Position numbers and translations under genes: made by a program
Notes under the pieces: model-generated
What the model was told of the DNA's origin: nothing
Database searches by the model: none
What the model saw: only the letters and a program-made list of their open reading frames with translations
Shown here: positions 1 through 12,300 of the stretch, piece after piece
How the letters are laid out: the number at the start of each line of letters is the position of its first letter
How positions within the stretch are numbered: position 1 is the stretch's first letter
DNA from: Himantopus leucocephalus
Taxonomy: Eukaryota; Chordata; Aves; Charadriiformes; Recurvirostridae
Reading direction: 5' to 3'
Assembly: GCA_003993805.1 (NCBI GenBank)
Contig: RSEF01000018.1
Span: forward strand, 2,595,983-2,659,982
Length of the DNA stretch: 64,000 nucleotides

Positions 1-154
1 TGCAGTTCCTGCAGCTGCTTGGATCCATGAAAGTAGTAAAAAGTTAATCTGCACAAGGGTTCTTACAGGGTTTAGCAACCTTAACTCTAGTGGTATGTAG
101 AAAGGAGACGGTTTCTTGTTGATGCTTTGACCTGTGCTCTCGCTTGTGTTGCAG
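1..154 (+). other. COX10: 3' end of upstream COX10 intron with splice acceptor
   Basis: This is the tail of the intron before the first visible exon. It ends in a modest pyrimidine-rich stretch (about 131-150) followed by the acceptor TTGCAG, whose AG is at 153-154. The open frame runs back through this stretch to an ATG at 127, but those residues do not resemble COX10 and sit upstream of the acceptor, so they are read-through and not coding. The acceptor leaves two bases (CT) to complete a codon begun in the previous exon; an upstream G would give Ala, as expected from the known vertebrate protein. Confidence 0.8.
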
Positions 155-279
155 CTCTGGTTGTGAGCACCGCGTCTGCTGGCTTTGCCATGGCCCCGGT
201 CCCTTTTGACCTGACCTGTTTCCTGCTCGCCTCCCTCGGAACCGGACTGGCGTCCTGTGCTGCCAACTCCATCAATCAG
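155..279 (+). CDS. COX10: COX10 internal exon (heme O synthase), first Asn/Asp-rich motif, N-terminal half
   Basis: This internal exon encodes part of protoheme IX farnesyltransferase, the inner mitochondrial membrane enzyme that adds a farnesyl group to heme B to make heme O, the precursor of the heme A of cytochrome c oxidase. The 125-nt exon holds two bases of a split codon plus 41 codons. The peptide reads [15 protein letters not shown], then a hydrophobic run ([19 protein letters not shown]) and ends AANSINQ, which closely matches the transmembrane segment and loop before the UbiA-family diphosphate-binding motif in vertebrate COX10. The Asn codons at 265-267 and 274-276 belong to that motif. 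The exon ends in frame on CAG and is followed by the donor GTCAGT at 280. It joins in phase to the exon at 60070. Only this part of the gene and the next exon lie in the window; numbering as exon 4 is likely but not shown by the sequence. Confidence 0.93.
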
Positions 280-285
280 GTCAGT
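280..285 (+). other. COX10: splice donor of the long COX10 intron
   Basis: CAG|GTCAGT is a good consensus U2-type donor directly after the in-frame CAG codon. It opens the intron that closes at 60069. Confidence 0.88.
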
Positions 286-1042
286 CCATCTCTTCATCTG
301 TACCGCAAACTGGTGTCGTCCTGACTTCTGAACTGCTGCCAAGGAGTGTAAATGGGTGGCTGGGAGTGCTGTGCCTTCAGCTGCTGCGTGAGCTCTGAGC
401 CACTAAAACTGACACTGCGGAAGGAATTAAAGTCTGCAAATTAAAGTATAGTTGCTAGGCACAGTGTGTTTATTCAGAATTGAGTTGATGAGGTTTTAAG
501 CCACCCAATAATAATGTTTATCTTGATAATACCGAGCATGGATCACTGAAAATGACATAGGGAGAACCGTGTAATTGGAGTGTAAGAATAGCGATCGGGG
601 CTCCAGCCTTACGAGCCTGGTTCCTCGGTTGCGTTATTGTATGACCTTGTGGGATCTGTTTAACGAATGGCTCAGAGCACCTTTCTAAATGTCTGTAGTG
701 GGGTTTGTGTGCTCCTCTTCAGGCTAGGATCAGGGAATCCTGTGCATCTACAAAACGTACTGAAAGTCTACTTTGTGTGGTAGCTGTTTCATGCCGCAGA
801 TGTTCTTGGTGCCTGAACTTGAGCTTCCTTGCATGGATGAACATGCCTGTGGAGCTTGGTGCTGATCTCTCAGCTCTCCTGCAATCCAGCTGTGCAGCAA
901 AGTTGCTGTTGGGCTCTTCCTAAGTCCCAAAGGGCAGCCCAACTAGTGAACGGGTAACAACGCTCGTGGTGTTGAATGGAGTTACAAAGCATAGTAGCCA
1001 CGGTCACTTTCAGTTGTAAATATGGCCTGGAAAAAGAAGTGG
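280..1042. other. intron segment, nothing recognised
   Basis: Unique-looking intronic sequence follows the first exon. Short open frames on both strands overlap each other and show no domain. I see no repeat family, RNA gene or regulatory motif that can be supported. Confidence 0.6.
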
Positions 1043-1142
1043 NNNNNNNNNNNNNNNNNNNNNNNNNNNNNNNNNNNNNNNNNNNNNNNNNNNNNNNNNN
1101 NNNNNNNNNNNNNNNNNNNNNNNNNNNNNNNNNNNNNNNNNN
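1043..1142. other. assembly gap, 100 Ns
   Basis: A run of exactly 100 Ns, the usual placeholder for a gap of unknown size. It is followed by an A run (1143-1151), so the missing piece may begin or end in low-complexity or repeat sequence. Open frames that cross it are meaningless. Confidence 0.97.
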
Positions 1143-1151
1143 AAAAAAAAA

Positions 1152-2782
1152 GAGTTGTGATCTATGACCTTGTTTATCAATGGATCCTTTCAGTCGACGA
1201 GTGTCCCTTTCCTGGTGTTGCTGGTGGTGCAGTGTCTGAATTGGCTGGGAATTTAATTTTCGATAAATACTGTAAGCTTGGGTATCCGCCTCGACCTTTG
1301 GGAAGGAGCACATTTGACTTGGAACTTCCTTTATTGCTACTTTGCTCTGTCCATTGCTCCCCATACGCGTCCTCTTCTCTGGCAGCTCATGACTCATGTT
1401 TCCCTTGTTGCTCCTTGCTATCCCTTAAGGACCTTTTTATATGATAACCGTCTTTCCGCTTCCCATATTGCTATAAATCTGTACATCTTTAAGGGCAACT
1501 CGTCTTTCCCACCCCTCATTTCCCTGCTAAATCTGCATTCGCGATTTACAGTCCTCAAATATGTCGTGGGAAGGTAAAGTGTCGATTGTGTAAGATTCTT
1601 CTCCGTGATTTAGGACAGGATGTGAGGAGTCTGGTCCTGTGAAAATGTAACAGAGATTCTGTAATATTTGTGGAAGTATTGATACAAACTTTTAACAGTT
1701 CAAATTCTGTTGTTAGTGTTTTTTTCCTTCTCTTGACCAATTCATTTTGGCAATCTAGTAGGAGCTGAGGGCAGTTTACCCCCATTGAATTCAGCTGAGT
1801 TAACTATTTAAGTTGAATCAACAGCTGGGGAGGGAGCCAGGACTATGCTAAGTAACACACAGAGACCAAGAAGTCATGTTTTGTTCCTTTACAAAGTTGG
1901 TCTGAAATAATCTTTTAATTATTACTTCCTCTCTTGATTTCGGATGGATGTATGTCACGCTTTAAACATATATTTTTCCTCAGTGCAAAAGCTAGAAAGT
2001 TATAAAAATTTGCCAGAGTGGAGATTCCTTCCCCACTTTCACTGTCCTTAACAAGAAAGCAATAATAAAAACAATTATGGGAGTTGGCAACATTGTATTT
2101 TTCCATTGTTTATACAAATACAATCTGGGTATTTATCAACCAAAGGCATGTATTTACAAACAAGTTTCACAATGCATAAATTCTAAATTCTAGCTGTCTT
2201 TCTGATGCAGGTAGAAATAATGGGGTTTTTATCACAATTCTGTGAAATCGGATAATTATTTTTAAGAAGCTGATGACTTTTTTTCTTCTGCAAAATGACA
2301 GTGAAAAAGTTGTGTTTGAAAATATCCTGGAAAATACAGCCAAAAAGTACTTGAGCATGGGCTGGCAGTAGGGGGAAACGTGGTGACTGTTCTACAGCGA
2401 GGTCATTCTAGAAACATTTATGTAGAAAATGTCAAGAGAAGTATCTTGGAATAATTTATGGTAGACAGTAGTTTGATAGCAACGGAATCTCTCAGGCTGG
2501 TGGAAGATGTTATGAATTCTGGGGATCTGGATAAATATTGGAGGGTCCTTGGGTTTTCCTGTAGAGTGTGTTGGGTCCGTGGGCTATAAGAGAGTAAACT
2601 CCTGCTGGAAGGTGCCAAAGAAAAGATAGTGTTTTATTTCTCTTGTCCTCTACCAGCAGTTCTGCCTCTGCCTCACTCCTTCCTATCACAATACTTCAGA
2701 GTTGTACTTTGCACCTAATCTAGCATTTTAGTGGCACGCTAATCCACTGGTCCCTGGTTCTCTTCCACATCACGCAACACTG
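1152..2782. other. intron segment, nothing recognised
   Basis: AT-rich intronic sequence with short stop-broken frames. No repeat family, RNA or coding signal is evident. Confidence 0.55.
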
Positions 2783-2877
2783 CGTTATATCCTTCAGCCC
2801 TTCGGTATTGTACTACAACATGTCACCACNCGTTATATCCTTCAGCCCTTCGGTATTGTACTACAACATGTCACCAC
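2783..2877. repeat. 47-bp exact duplication around a single N (assembly join)
   Basis: The 47 bases at 2783-2829 recur identically at 2831-2877, separated by one N at 2830. An exact tandem copy split by a single N is what remains when two overlapping contigs are abutted without merging. The simplest reading is that the genome has one copy. Confidence 0.9.
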
Positions 2878-3367
2878 TTTTCAGTCCCACCTGCTAAAAC
2901 TCCTTTCCTCTTTTTTTTTTTTTCCTCCCTCTTTTTCTAATGGCACTCTTTCTTTTTTCCATCATTGAAGTAACTTAAAATTATTTTGGACAGGTGTTCT
3001 TTATTGCTGTGCTATCTTTTCAAAATAATCAATATCTTACAGTGATTTTTAATTAAAAAAAACCCCAACACTTAATGCATTTGCCAAGGAATAGACTGAG
3101 ACACATTTTTACTGTAACATTANCACTTTTCAGTCCCACCTGCTAAAACTCCTTTCCTCTTTTTTTTTTCTCCCTCTTTTTCTAATGGCGCTCTTTCTTT
3201 TTTCCATCATTGAAGTAACTTAAAATTACTTTGGACAGGTGTTCTTTATTGCTGTGCTATCTTTTCAAAATAATCAATATTTTACAGTGATTTTTAATTA
3301 AAAAAAACCCCAACACTTAATGCATTTACCAAGGAATAGACTGAGACACATTTTTACTGTAACATTA
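2875..3367. repeat. 248/244-bp near-identical duplication around a single N (assembly join or allelic copies)
   Basis: Bases 2875-3122 are repeated at 3124-3367 across one N at 3123. The copies differ by a handful of changes: a shorter T run and small change in the second copy's pyrimidine tract, an A/G change in TAATGGC(A/G)CTC, ATTATTTTGG versus ATTACTTTGG, AATATCTT versus AATATTTT, and TTTGCC versus TTTACC. That pattern fits two haplotypes or error-bearing contig ends placed side by side, not an old tandem duplication, because the join is marked by N. Confidence 0.85.
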
Positions 3368-6300
3368 CGAAGCTAGCCAAAATCACCGGAAAATCTCATT
3401 ATAAGAAATCAGTATTCTTAATTGCGGTTATGGTAAGGAAATGGAAATACGTTCTGCGGTTTCATCTTGTAAACATTGCATGTTAATCTTGGATAAAACA
3501 AATAATAGCATATCACTTTTTTATACTGCCCACTTTCCTGACTCTTTGTGTTGTATGTTGGTATAGATACACAAGAAGGTATTCTACCTTAGTGCTGCTT
3601 CTTACAAGTGACAAAAAAGAATAATAAAAACATTGGTTTTCTGATTGGTGAAGACCAATTTTGTAACCTTTTTTCTTTTTTTCCCCATACTATACTCATG
3701 CTGGCATAGAAATGGAGTGGGAGAAAATGATATTAAGTTAGTTGATAATCTTTTGCTGTTTTGTATTTCTGGTTTTTGATGATTTTTTGAAAGCTGACTC
3801 AAGTTTCAAGGAGTAGAGTCTTACATTTATATTAGGGAGAAAACATGTCATTTTTCAGACTTCTAAGATACTAGCCTCTGATTTATGGAGAAGGAGATAA
3901 AACATGAAGAGATGTTTACAACACAATACACGGCATTAAAATGTTAAAGGAATCACATGCACATTTTATATGTCAAGTACATTCTTCTGTAACTGCAGCA
4001 TGGTTAAAAAGTGGGAGCGAGCTATAAAGATGAAAGCAGGATGTTTAAAATGGGTTGAATTTAGAAACCGAGAGATAAAAAGATGTGGTTGGATTTGACT
4101 GATGGTACCTTGAAAAGGAAGCAGACTGGACCGAATATCTTAGCTGAAGGTAGAGAGCTGAAAATAAGAAATATAGTAAATATGTTAATCAGAATGAGAG
4201 AACAAATGTAAGACCAGTTAACGACCGCATCCCTTCAGGCTCTGATCTGATGGCTGCGTTTTGCTCTCAATTTCATCCTCTCTTGACAGCGATGATCCCT
4301 TAGAAGTGTAGCTGTAGTGGGTGGGAAGGATGGGTTTGGTGTTACAGTAATGGAGTGAAATTCAGGATCTGAGTTCAGTTGCCAGCCCGTGGACCCCATG
4401 TGTGATCTTCTGGATTAAGACAAACTGTGACGGTCATCTGCAGTGACGGGCACCAGGATAAATAAAGTCAAAATAGAGCAGCCTCTTCTCCAGTTTTTAA
4501 TTCACTTACTATCTCTACACTGCCAGAAGTGTAGCCGTAGTCTTCACCTTTTATGATATTTTGCTGTTCTGTAATGACTCTGTTCAATGTAATTGACCAA
4601 TACTCACAAAACAACTTAGAAAATGCTAAAAAAATGGTAAGCCTACTTACATAAGCAAATATTGCCCCATCTTCCAGAGAAAGGTCAACTGGAGCTTACA
4701 AACACAGTAACATTTTGAAATCTTCATCACACCTCCCGTTGCCTGTAGATGAAGCTGTGGTTCACTGTACTGATGGTCTGAAGTCAAAGTTTTTACAGTT
4801 GTTTTTGCAAATATGGGTTAATCAGCAATACTTGGACTCCAGGGAATAAAATGGGCAAATTGATCCAATTCCGATAAACAGTTCATACCACAAGGGCCAA
4901 GCAACGTCAGCAGTTGGGAGTCATGCTCATGTGCTTGATTGCTGCGCTCAATCCTAATGAGTTGAAGTTTGCTGGGCATTTGTAGTTGTCTGAACTACCT
5001 CATGTTTAAGGTCATGTAACAGGATGACAGGAGTAGGAAAAAGTAAGTTTGAGCGTTTTTTTTAATTTTGAAGTAAATGTTATGAAAGAATGCGTGGTGC
5101 TGATTGTCGCAAGTCCAACACCTTGTTGCTCTCTCAAGATATATTGTCTGTAACTGTTTTAGCTTGCTGGGCCAGTAAAAATTGGAATTCATTTTTCAAG
5201 CAGGGGGGAAAAAACCCATGAGGAATTAGTTATTGTGGACACCTGTGTCGCTGGGAGGAGGAGGGTGGTCGAGAGATGTGCCACCAGCTTCTGTGTCAGA
5301 GCTGGGTCTTCTCCTTACCAACTCCACATTTTGTTTCAGGATCGTCAAGCAGTAACGATGATGATTTGATGTGACTGAGACGCAGCGTCTGAAATAGTTT
5401 TTAAGTATTAACTCAGCTCTTCTTTCCTCTGTTTCCCCCTGCCCCATCAAACAGCTTTTGTGAGTGAGTAGGAATCTGGGAGGTTTGGAGGTCACCAATC
5501 TTGTGAGCATAGAGTTTTTGTACTTGTACCTTCATTTGTTTCTGCAAGTTTTATAAATATTCTGGTGTTTTAGATTGATCGGAGGCCATGCAATACTGCT
5601 TGTTTCTCAGTTTCCCCCATCTGAGAGACGTTTCATGCAAGGGTTTTGATCGTAGAAGTAAAAATGGTTCACATTGGACTATTAGACCCCAAGGAAACGG
5701 TTTGCTTTCTGTGGCTGTGAAAAATAATGTAAAGTGATGTGACATTAGTAGTTGTGTTCCTTTCAGAGCGCGCTGCTGTGGTTTTTGAGCAAATCTATAG
5801 AGAAATCTTTTAGAAGGATTGAAGCAATAGAAAAAAATAAAACAAGGGTTAAAATAACTTGCAGAAAGTGGTGGTTAGTGATAGATGCTTGGATTACTGA
5901 AGAAGTGGAAAAGAAAAATAGCAGGAGACCGGTAGTCCCTGAGATTCCTTTCTCTTTATTTCCCAGTGAAGAAATTCAACATAAGAGAGAACAGCAACAG
6001 TTCTTTTTATATTCCCCAAACCAAGTGGTTTTTTGGTGTTACCTCATCATGCCTAAACTTTTCCTACTAAATATGTGTTTTATTGAATGTCTGGAGGCAT
6101 GTAGTGGGCACTTCTTATTCTCACGCTAACATTATTAATGTCCTCTTGTGCAGACCCATGTTGGAGGAGATGACCTCTGTCAGATCATCCAGCCCACCTC
6201 TACTCGATGCAAGTGGTTTTTCCCAAGTAATCTCCTCAAAGTTCTGTCTTGTCCACTTTCGAAAGCTCTGAAAATTTATTTTTTTCGCTTCTTCCCCTAG

Positions 6301-9300
6301 CAGATTACTACACTGCTGTGTTTGAATGAAAGAACTTGTTTTAAATGCCAACAAGATTTGCTCCGTATTTGAAAAATCAGATAGTTGAATGATTAGCTTA
6401 AAGTGATTTAGAAAGAGCCTAAAATGACTTTTCCAAGGTTTTGAGTCTCCAAATTGAAATACTTCATGCCTAGCTACTAGCACCTCTCCCTTCCCGCCTG
6501 CATCCTGAACGAGCCCACTGGCAGGCGCTTCCCCTGTTTCGGCTGGAAGTGGAGAGCGGGTCCATCAGCCTGCACTCCGGCTTGTTCGTTTGAGATTAAC
6601 ACCTGATGCATCTCTGTCTCTCTCTGAAGTCCCCTTTGTTTTGACTGAGCGGATTGCCTGCAGCAGGCGGCCTTGCCTTTCATCTGCCCCCCCCAGCGAT
6701 CAAAAGATTGTCAGGAGTGCTTATTAAAACCTGGTGTTTAACTCTGGAGTACGGGACTGTCAGCGTTGGAGGCAGGCTGTGATGTAATTTACAGTATATA
6801 ATAAATATAAGAGAAGTGCAACACGGGAAGTCTATCTTGTGCGCTAAAGTGTGCTGATATATGCTGCTTTGATATTTTAACTGCTAGGCAACCTTCATTA
6901 GTGGTCATTGAAGATCATAACTTACGGCTCCGTCAGATGATTCATAATTGCAACAGTTAGATCAAGTTAGCGTGTAGGAATCCTTGATATCGAGTAGGAA
7001 TGGCTCAGCTTGTGAAGATGTATTTCATGAGCAGTGAAAATGATGAGCGCTAATGAGAACCAACCTCTGAAGGACCGATAAATTTTAAATGCAGAGATTA
7101 TCTTTGCAAAGCATAAATTACTTGACCTACGACTGAAACTTGATAAAGGATGTTGGAAAAATATTATAAATTAATGCACACTGTTGTTAGAAGAAATTCT
7201 CTTTCCTCATATGCATATTGTGTGAGTGATGCACGTGAAGAGTCTTCAAAAGAAAGTGGATGGCTGCCCCTAGCCCTAGAGGGAGGGGTGCGTAGACCCC
7301 AGTCACCAAAGTGTGGTGTTCAACAAAGACAATGAAAATATATAAAGCACCATCCTTTTTTACTACTTTGCCTCCCTCTGTTGCATTCATTATTAGCATA
7401 AAGCTTCAGATTTTAGAGTGGTTTAAATGAAAACGTTTTGATGTGGTTCTTTCTCATACGTTACATTTTGTCTAAATTAAAATCCAACAAAAAGCCATAA
7501 AGAGTGGATAAAAAGTTATATTTAATGTTGTGCCCCTTCTTTATGGATCATTGTGCTTCCTGATCTGATAAAGAATTTTTTTCTGTAGATGCAGAAAATA
7601 AGTAGGTCCCATTGTTTCTTACTTAGTTAACGGGGCAGTCAGTGTAAGTGGTGAGTGCACACTTTCTCTCCTTGGTTGCGTTTGTTGGTGAGCAGCTTAT
7701 GTCTGAAATGAACACCAGAAAGCAGGTAGGGTGGTAAAAGGGGTTTTATGGAGATGTGGCTGCGGGGATAGAGCCTCCTCCACAGTGCCAGGACAGTGGA
7801 AGGGCAGCAGCTCTGCGGTCCTGTGGTTTCCTTCTCCCCAGCTGAAACTGTTCTTTCATCCGCGTAGGCTGTGGGTGATAGATATGGTCTGAGAGTGAAC
7901 GCAGAGAACATTCCTGTTGTTATTCTGAAACATCAGCCTGACAGATAGGAACTTTCAGGTGGTAGCTGCAGAAACCGCTTAACTTGCGTGCATACGTGAA
8001 TCCTCAAGACGATGCCTTTTGATGCTACAGGAAGTTTTGTCTCATTAGCACCACACTAAAAGGTTCTCTGGCAATAGTGGGGGCAAGTGAGGTAGGGGGA
8101 AAAGAAAGAAATAATTTACCAAATGATTAATTGTCAGGAGTACTTCAGTGGTGTGGGGTTCCCTTTAGATCCAATGCCAGATTTCCCCTGGAAACCCTGA
8201 TCACAAGCAGAACAAAGGAATTTCAAAGGACTGAAATGATGGAATGTGGAGAGAGCACTAGACAAAAGGGAGAACCTAGTACTTAATAAGATTTATCTGG
8301 CCTTTTGATCCATGGGGGTATTGCCTTTCCAAGCTTAGAAAAAGTAAAAGTGAAAATAACTAGTTGATTTTTTTTTTTTGCTGTCAGTCTTTAAATACAT
8401 GTTTAGATGTTTTCCAAATCACTGAGAATTTCTTCAGCAATGCAAATATTAAATTCTAATCTTATTAGATAATTAGTGAAATGTCATTTTCTTTTTGTAA
8501 TTTCAGTGGTGTTATATTCATCCTGTTTATTGCCTTGAGTTAGGCTCCTGACAGTTTCGAAAATGGCAATCCAGTACCTTGTGTACAGTGCTGTGCGAAA
8601 AATAACGAGTATGTGGTGAAGTATGACTCACAAGGGTTAAGGAAAATGATTTCCTGGTTCCCTGAAACAGCCTACCAATACCGTTTCTTTAGGGAATAGC
8701 TCATTGAAACACAAACCCAGAGCATTCTAACAATCCCTTTCCTTTTGAATTATTTTAGGGTTTTCTCTTCAAATTTCCATTGTTAAAAAATAACTATGTG
8801 AATGCCATGAGTTCAGATTCTACTTTGTCTTCATAATGTTGGATAGGATTTATGTGCAGTAAAATGGAGTAAAAGCCCTCTTTCTTTAATTTTGCATGCC
8901 TGTCGTTGCTGTTAATACAAAGTTTTACTCTGCTTTGTCTTTGTTACGCTCTCCAGTTATCAACCACGGTGGCCATGAAGAACGGACCTAGCTAGCCGAG
9001 CGCTCATCACGCTTTGCAACTAGTGTTGGCAAAGGCAAGTAGGGCTGGAGCAAACTCGTAACGTTCCTCTTTGTATGAGCTGTAAGATGTCAGTTTACCT
9101 TATGTGGCTTTTGACTTACTTCTTCCGAAGTTGCAAGATTTTACGGTAAAGCCTCTTGCAAAGTTGATTCTGCTCACCTGAGCTGCCAGAGCTCAGTAGT
9201 GGGTTTTGGGCAGGCAGGTGCCCCAAGGGGATCGTCTCATTGTCTGTTGTAGCTGAGCAGGGAGAAAGAAGAGGAGATACCACTAGGTTATGAGGAAAAG

Positions 9301-12300
9301 GATGAAGAGGATCTTGGCACACCTTTTCCTAGGAGAGAGTGCAGCAGTAATTGCTATGGATGTTCCCCACTGAGAGTGGAAAGGAGCTTCTTTGTGCAGT
9401 CGCTGGGACTGCCGCAACTGTGTGGTTGAAGAGATGCACTTATTACTCTTATTAGCAGTGAAACTCTTGTTTTCTAGGGACATTTCATGTGGGGAAGCTC
9501 AGATTAACTGTATTTCAGGTTTCAGTAGGGGTCTGATGTTAACACGTGCGTACGTAGTGCATATTTGGGTGAATGTCTCTGTAGCCCATGTAATAACTAA
9601 TACTAGAAAGTCTGATGACACTGCAGTATGAAGTGCTTCATTATTTCAACTCTTCTTTCCTTGGTCATGTTGGTCCTTTTTTTGTTATCTTTATATAGAA
9701 TTTAACTGTCCTGGTAGTTTTGCACAGATACCATAGTGACATAATTCTTTTGATTTTTCCTTCAAACTCCGTAAGTAGTTTGTTGGAAAAGCACTTCTAG
9801 GATTGTCAGGGTAGCAGGTCACTGAGAACGTGATAAAGCTCACTCTGACAGAAGTGGTGCACCAATAGGTGGGTTTGGTTCCAGTTTTCAAAACTCCACG
9901 TCATATGTAATAGCAGTGATTTGCTCCTGTGCCAGTGCTATGGCATTTAAATGTGAAATTTTGGAAGGCACTGTCACAGGTCTTTGAAGCAGAGTCTGCG
10001 CATCGCAGCAGATACAAGTTATGAAGGATCCTTCCCTTCATACCTATGGTAGTAGCACAGAATTTTATTATTTAATATCTGTATTGCAATAGTGTCTTGC
10101 AAGCCTGGTGATTTTCCAGTGTAAGAAGGTAATGAAGTGTGTCCTGCAGTTTGCAGTCTGGGAAGTTACAGAGTGTGAAAGTATGAGGGTTTGCCTTTAA
10201 AAACCAAAACACTTCTCTGAGTTGCATACTTTAGGTTTTCAGGGGAGCGTAGCGAGAAGATTGAAAAGCGAGTTGATTAGTCTGTAGAAATGAAAGAAGG
10301 TAGTTATTGTCATGAGAGATGTAGTCTTGAATGGAAACAAGCTGCATTAAGCATGTAAAAACTCAAGGACCATCCATCTTCTTTCTGGACGTGACTGAAC
10401 TGAACCTTGAAAGTGCTGGAGGAAGTATTAAGATTTGTCAAAGCTTGTGTTTGTTGGTAAGGCTACTTACTAGCCTCAGCCTAGAGTTTGCTAAAAATCA
10501 ACACACTTCACATCCTAGAAGAAACAAGAAAGTCATTGAGAGTTGATTTATGCCAGTTAGAATTCTTACTTATAAAATGCTTTTTGATTTTTCTCTTTCT
10601 TTCTGCTCACGGATTGGGTTGGATGGTGCTCTAGGCACTAGCAAGGTATGGTGCTTGCTTCTTGGAAGCATGCCTACGCTGTGCAAGAGGTTTCCAATAC
10701 GTGATCTGCCTAATTTATGGTGGGATGAGCGCACATGGCATGTACAGTATCGATGTGGCCAACTCTTGGGGTATTTGTCAGTTGTCCTGAAAAGATCTCT
10801 TCTACCCACAGTTGCCGACGGCTGGATTTTTTGTTTTAAAATTTGTCATACTTTAAGTAGATGGGCATCTGACACATTCCTCAGGAAGGTGTAGAATATA
10901 TATACACCTATCTCCACAATTCCTTGATTCGGCTGGGAAAAGGCAGTCCAAATCGCACCAAAAATTCAGCAGTATCCCCAGTGGGATTATAACACTGGTA
11001 TGAATAGAAAGCTGTAGTAAATGCTTTTAAAACATTTTTATTTGTAGTGTCGAATAGCCATTTACCACTAAGTGACTTTTTAAGAGGATTCTAAGTGTAA
11101 GCTGTTTAATGAACGAGTAAACCACAGCTCTGGGCAGTAATCCATTTCTTCTGGGTTTTATGAGATCTGTATGGAAACTGAAGGAGGAGGTTAGTTTTCA
11201 ATACCAAAATCATTAGGTGCATCATCCAGATTAAAAAGCACAAAGCATGTTGGAAGTATCGTTAAACTAGGACAAGAAATAAAATGGGACACGTGGATGG
11301 AAATGTAAGAGTTGTAGCCGCTTAATAATACAAGCTTTGACTTTAAACCAAACATGTTTGCAAATCTCTGAGGTTTGGTATTCTCAGGTCACTAAAGGCT
11401 AACTCTGTCTGGATCTGTATAGATTATGTAAATTTTTTGAAGTAAAACAGACTTCTAGAAGATGAAAATCTGTCCCTATAATCCTCCTTTTAAAACTTGT
11501 TTCTTATTACAGTCAAGATTTACGTCGATGCTCCTAACAGACATGACAATCCGTTTTAACTTCAGAGTATCATAAAGGTGATGGCATTTGAAAGCAGACT
11601 GAATAGTTCAGCATCGAACTCATTTTTAGGTTCTGAAATTAGATCCTTCCAAAAATAATAATCTTTTACAAGGTGCATTAAGACTTAAAATGCCTTGTGT
11701 TTATTAAAGGACAATAAAAGCAAAATATTACCTTTGAAAGGCATCCTTTATAAAAATGTTTATCTGAAATGGCCTTAGACAGGGAGGGAACTGAATTGGA
11801 AATGGAAAACAAAGTTGCAGTGAAGGGGAGGACTCTGCCTGTTTAACTTGCTGCCTGGGCTGGTTACAGCTCTGTTCCTAAAGTGTTTCTGCTGTCGTTT
11901 TCGGCAGCTTCCCAACAGCGGGTGCGTGCAGGGCAGACAGCCCCTGGCTCACCTGCGCTGTCTCGGCGCAATTAAGGTTTTCTCACTCCCAGGAAAGTCC
12001 CTGTGAGTTTGTGGCTAAGTAGCAGAGCAGTGTCTGGAAGGGACAAATGCAGACTATCACCTGGCAGAGTTTCAACCTTCATGGGTAAAATGTTAAATTG
12101 CGATCTGGGTGTTGGATTCACATTCTTCATCCTTGATTAAAGTCTTCAGAGCGAGGACCGCTCCTGGTGGAAATCATTCGTGCCTCCTCTGTAAGATGAC
12201 GGTTGACTTTAACTCCCTCCTGATCTGGATGTTTCTAAAGTTTCTTTTGAAGTGGGGCCAAGAGGTGATGCAGAGGCTTATGAGCGGGGCAGGTTTTGTA

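Noticed and set aside
127..154. ATG at 127 as start of a small protein ending at 324
   Set aside because: The frame crosses a splice acceptor and a donor; only 155-279 matches COX10.
870..1444. Frames of 140-175 codons that cross the first gap
   Set aside because: They are held open by Ns translated as X.
5752..6129. 125-codon frame with a Lys/Arg-rich first half
   Set aside because: No family resemblance, no splice or Kozak support, AT-rich composition typical of the intron.
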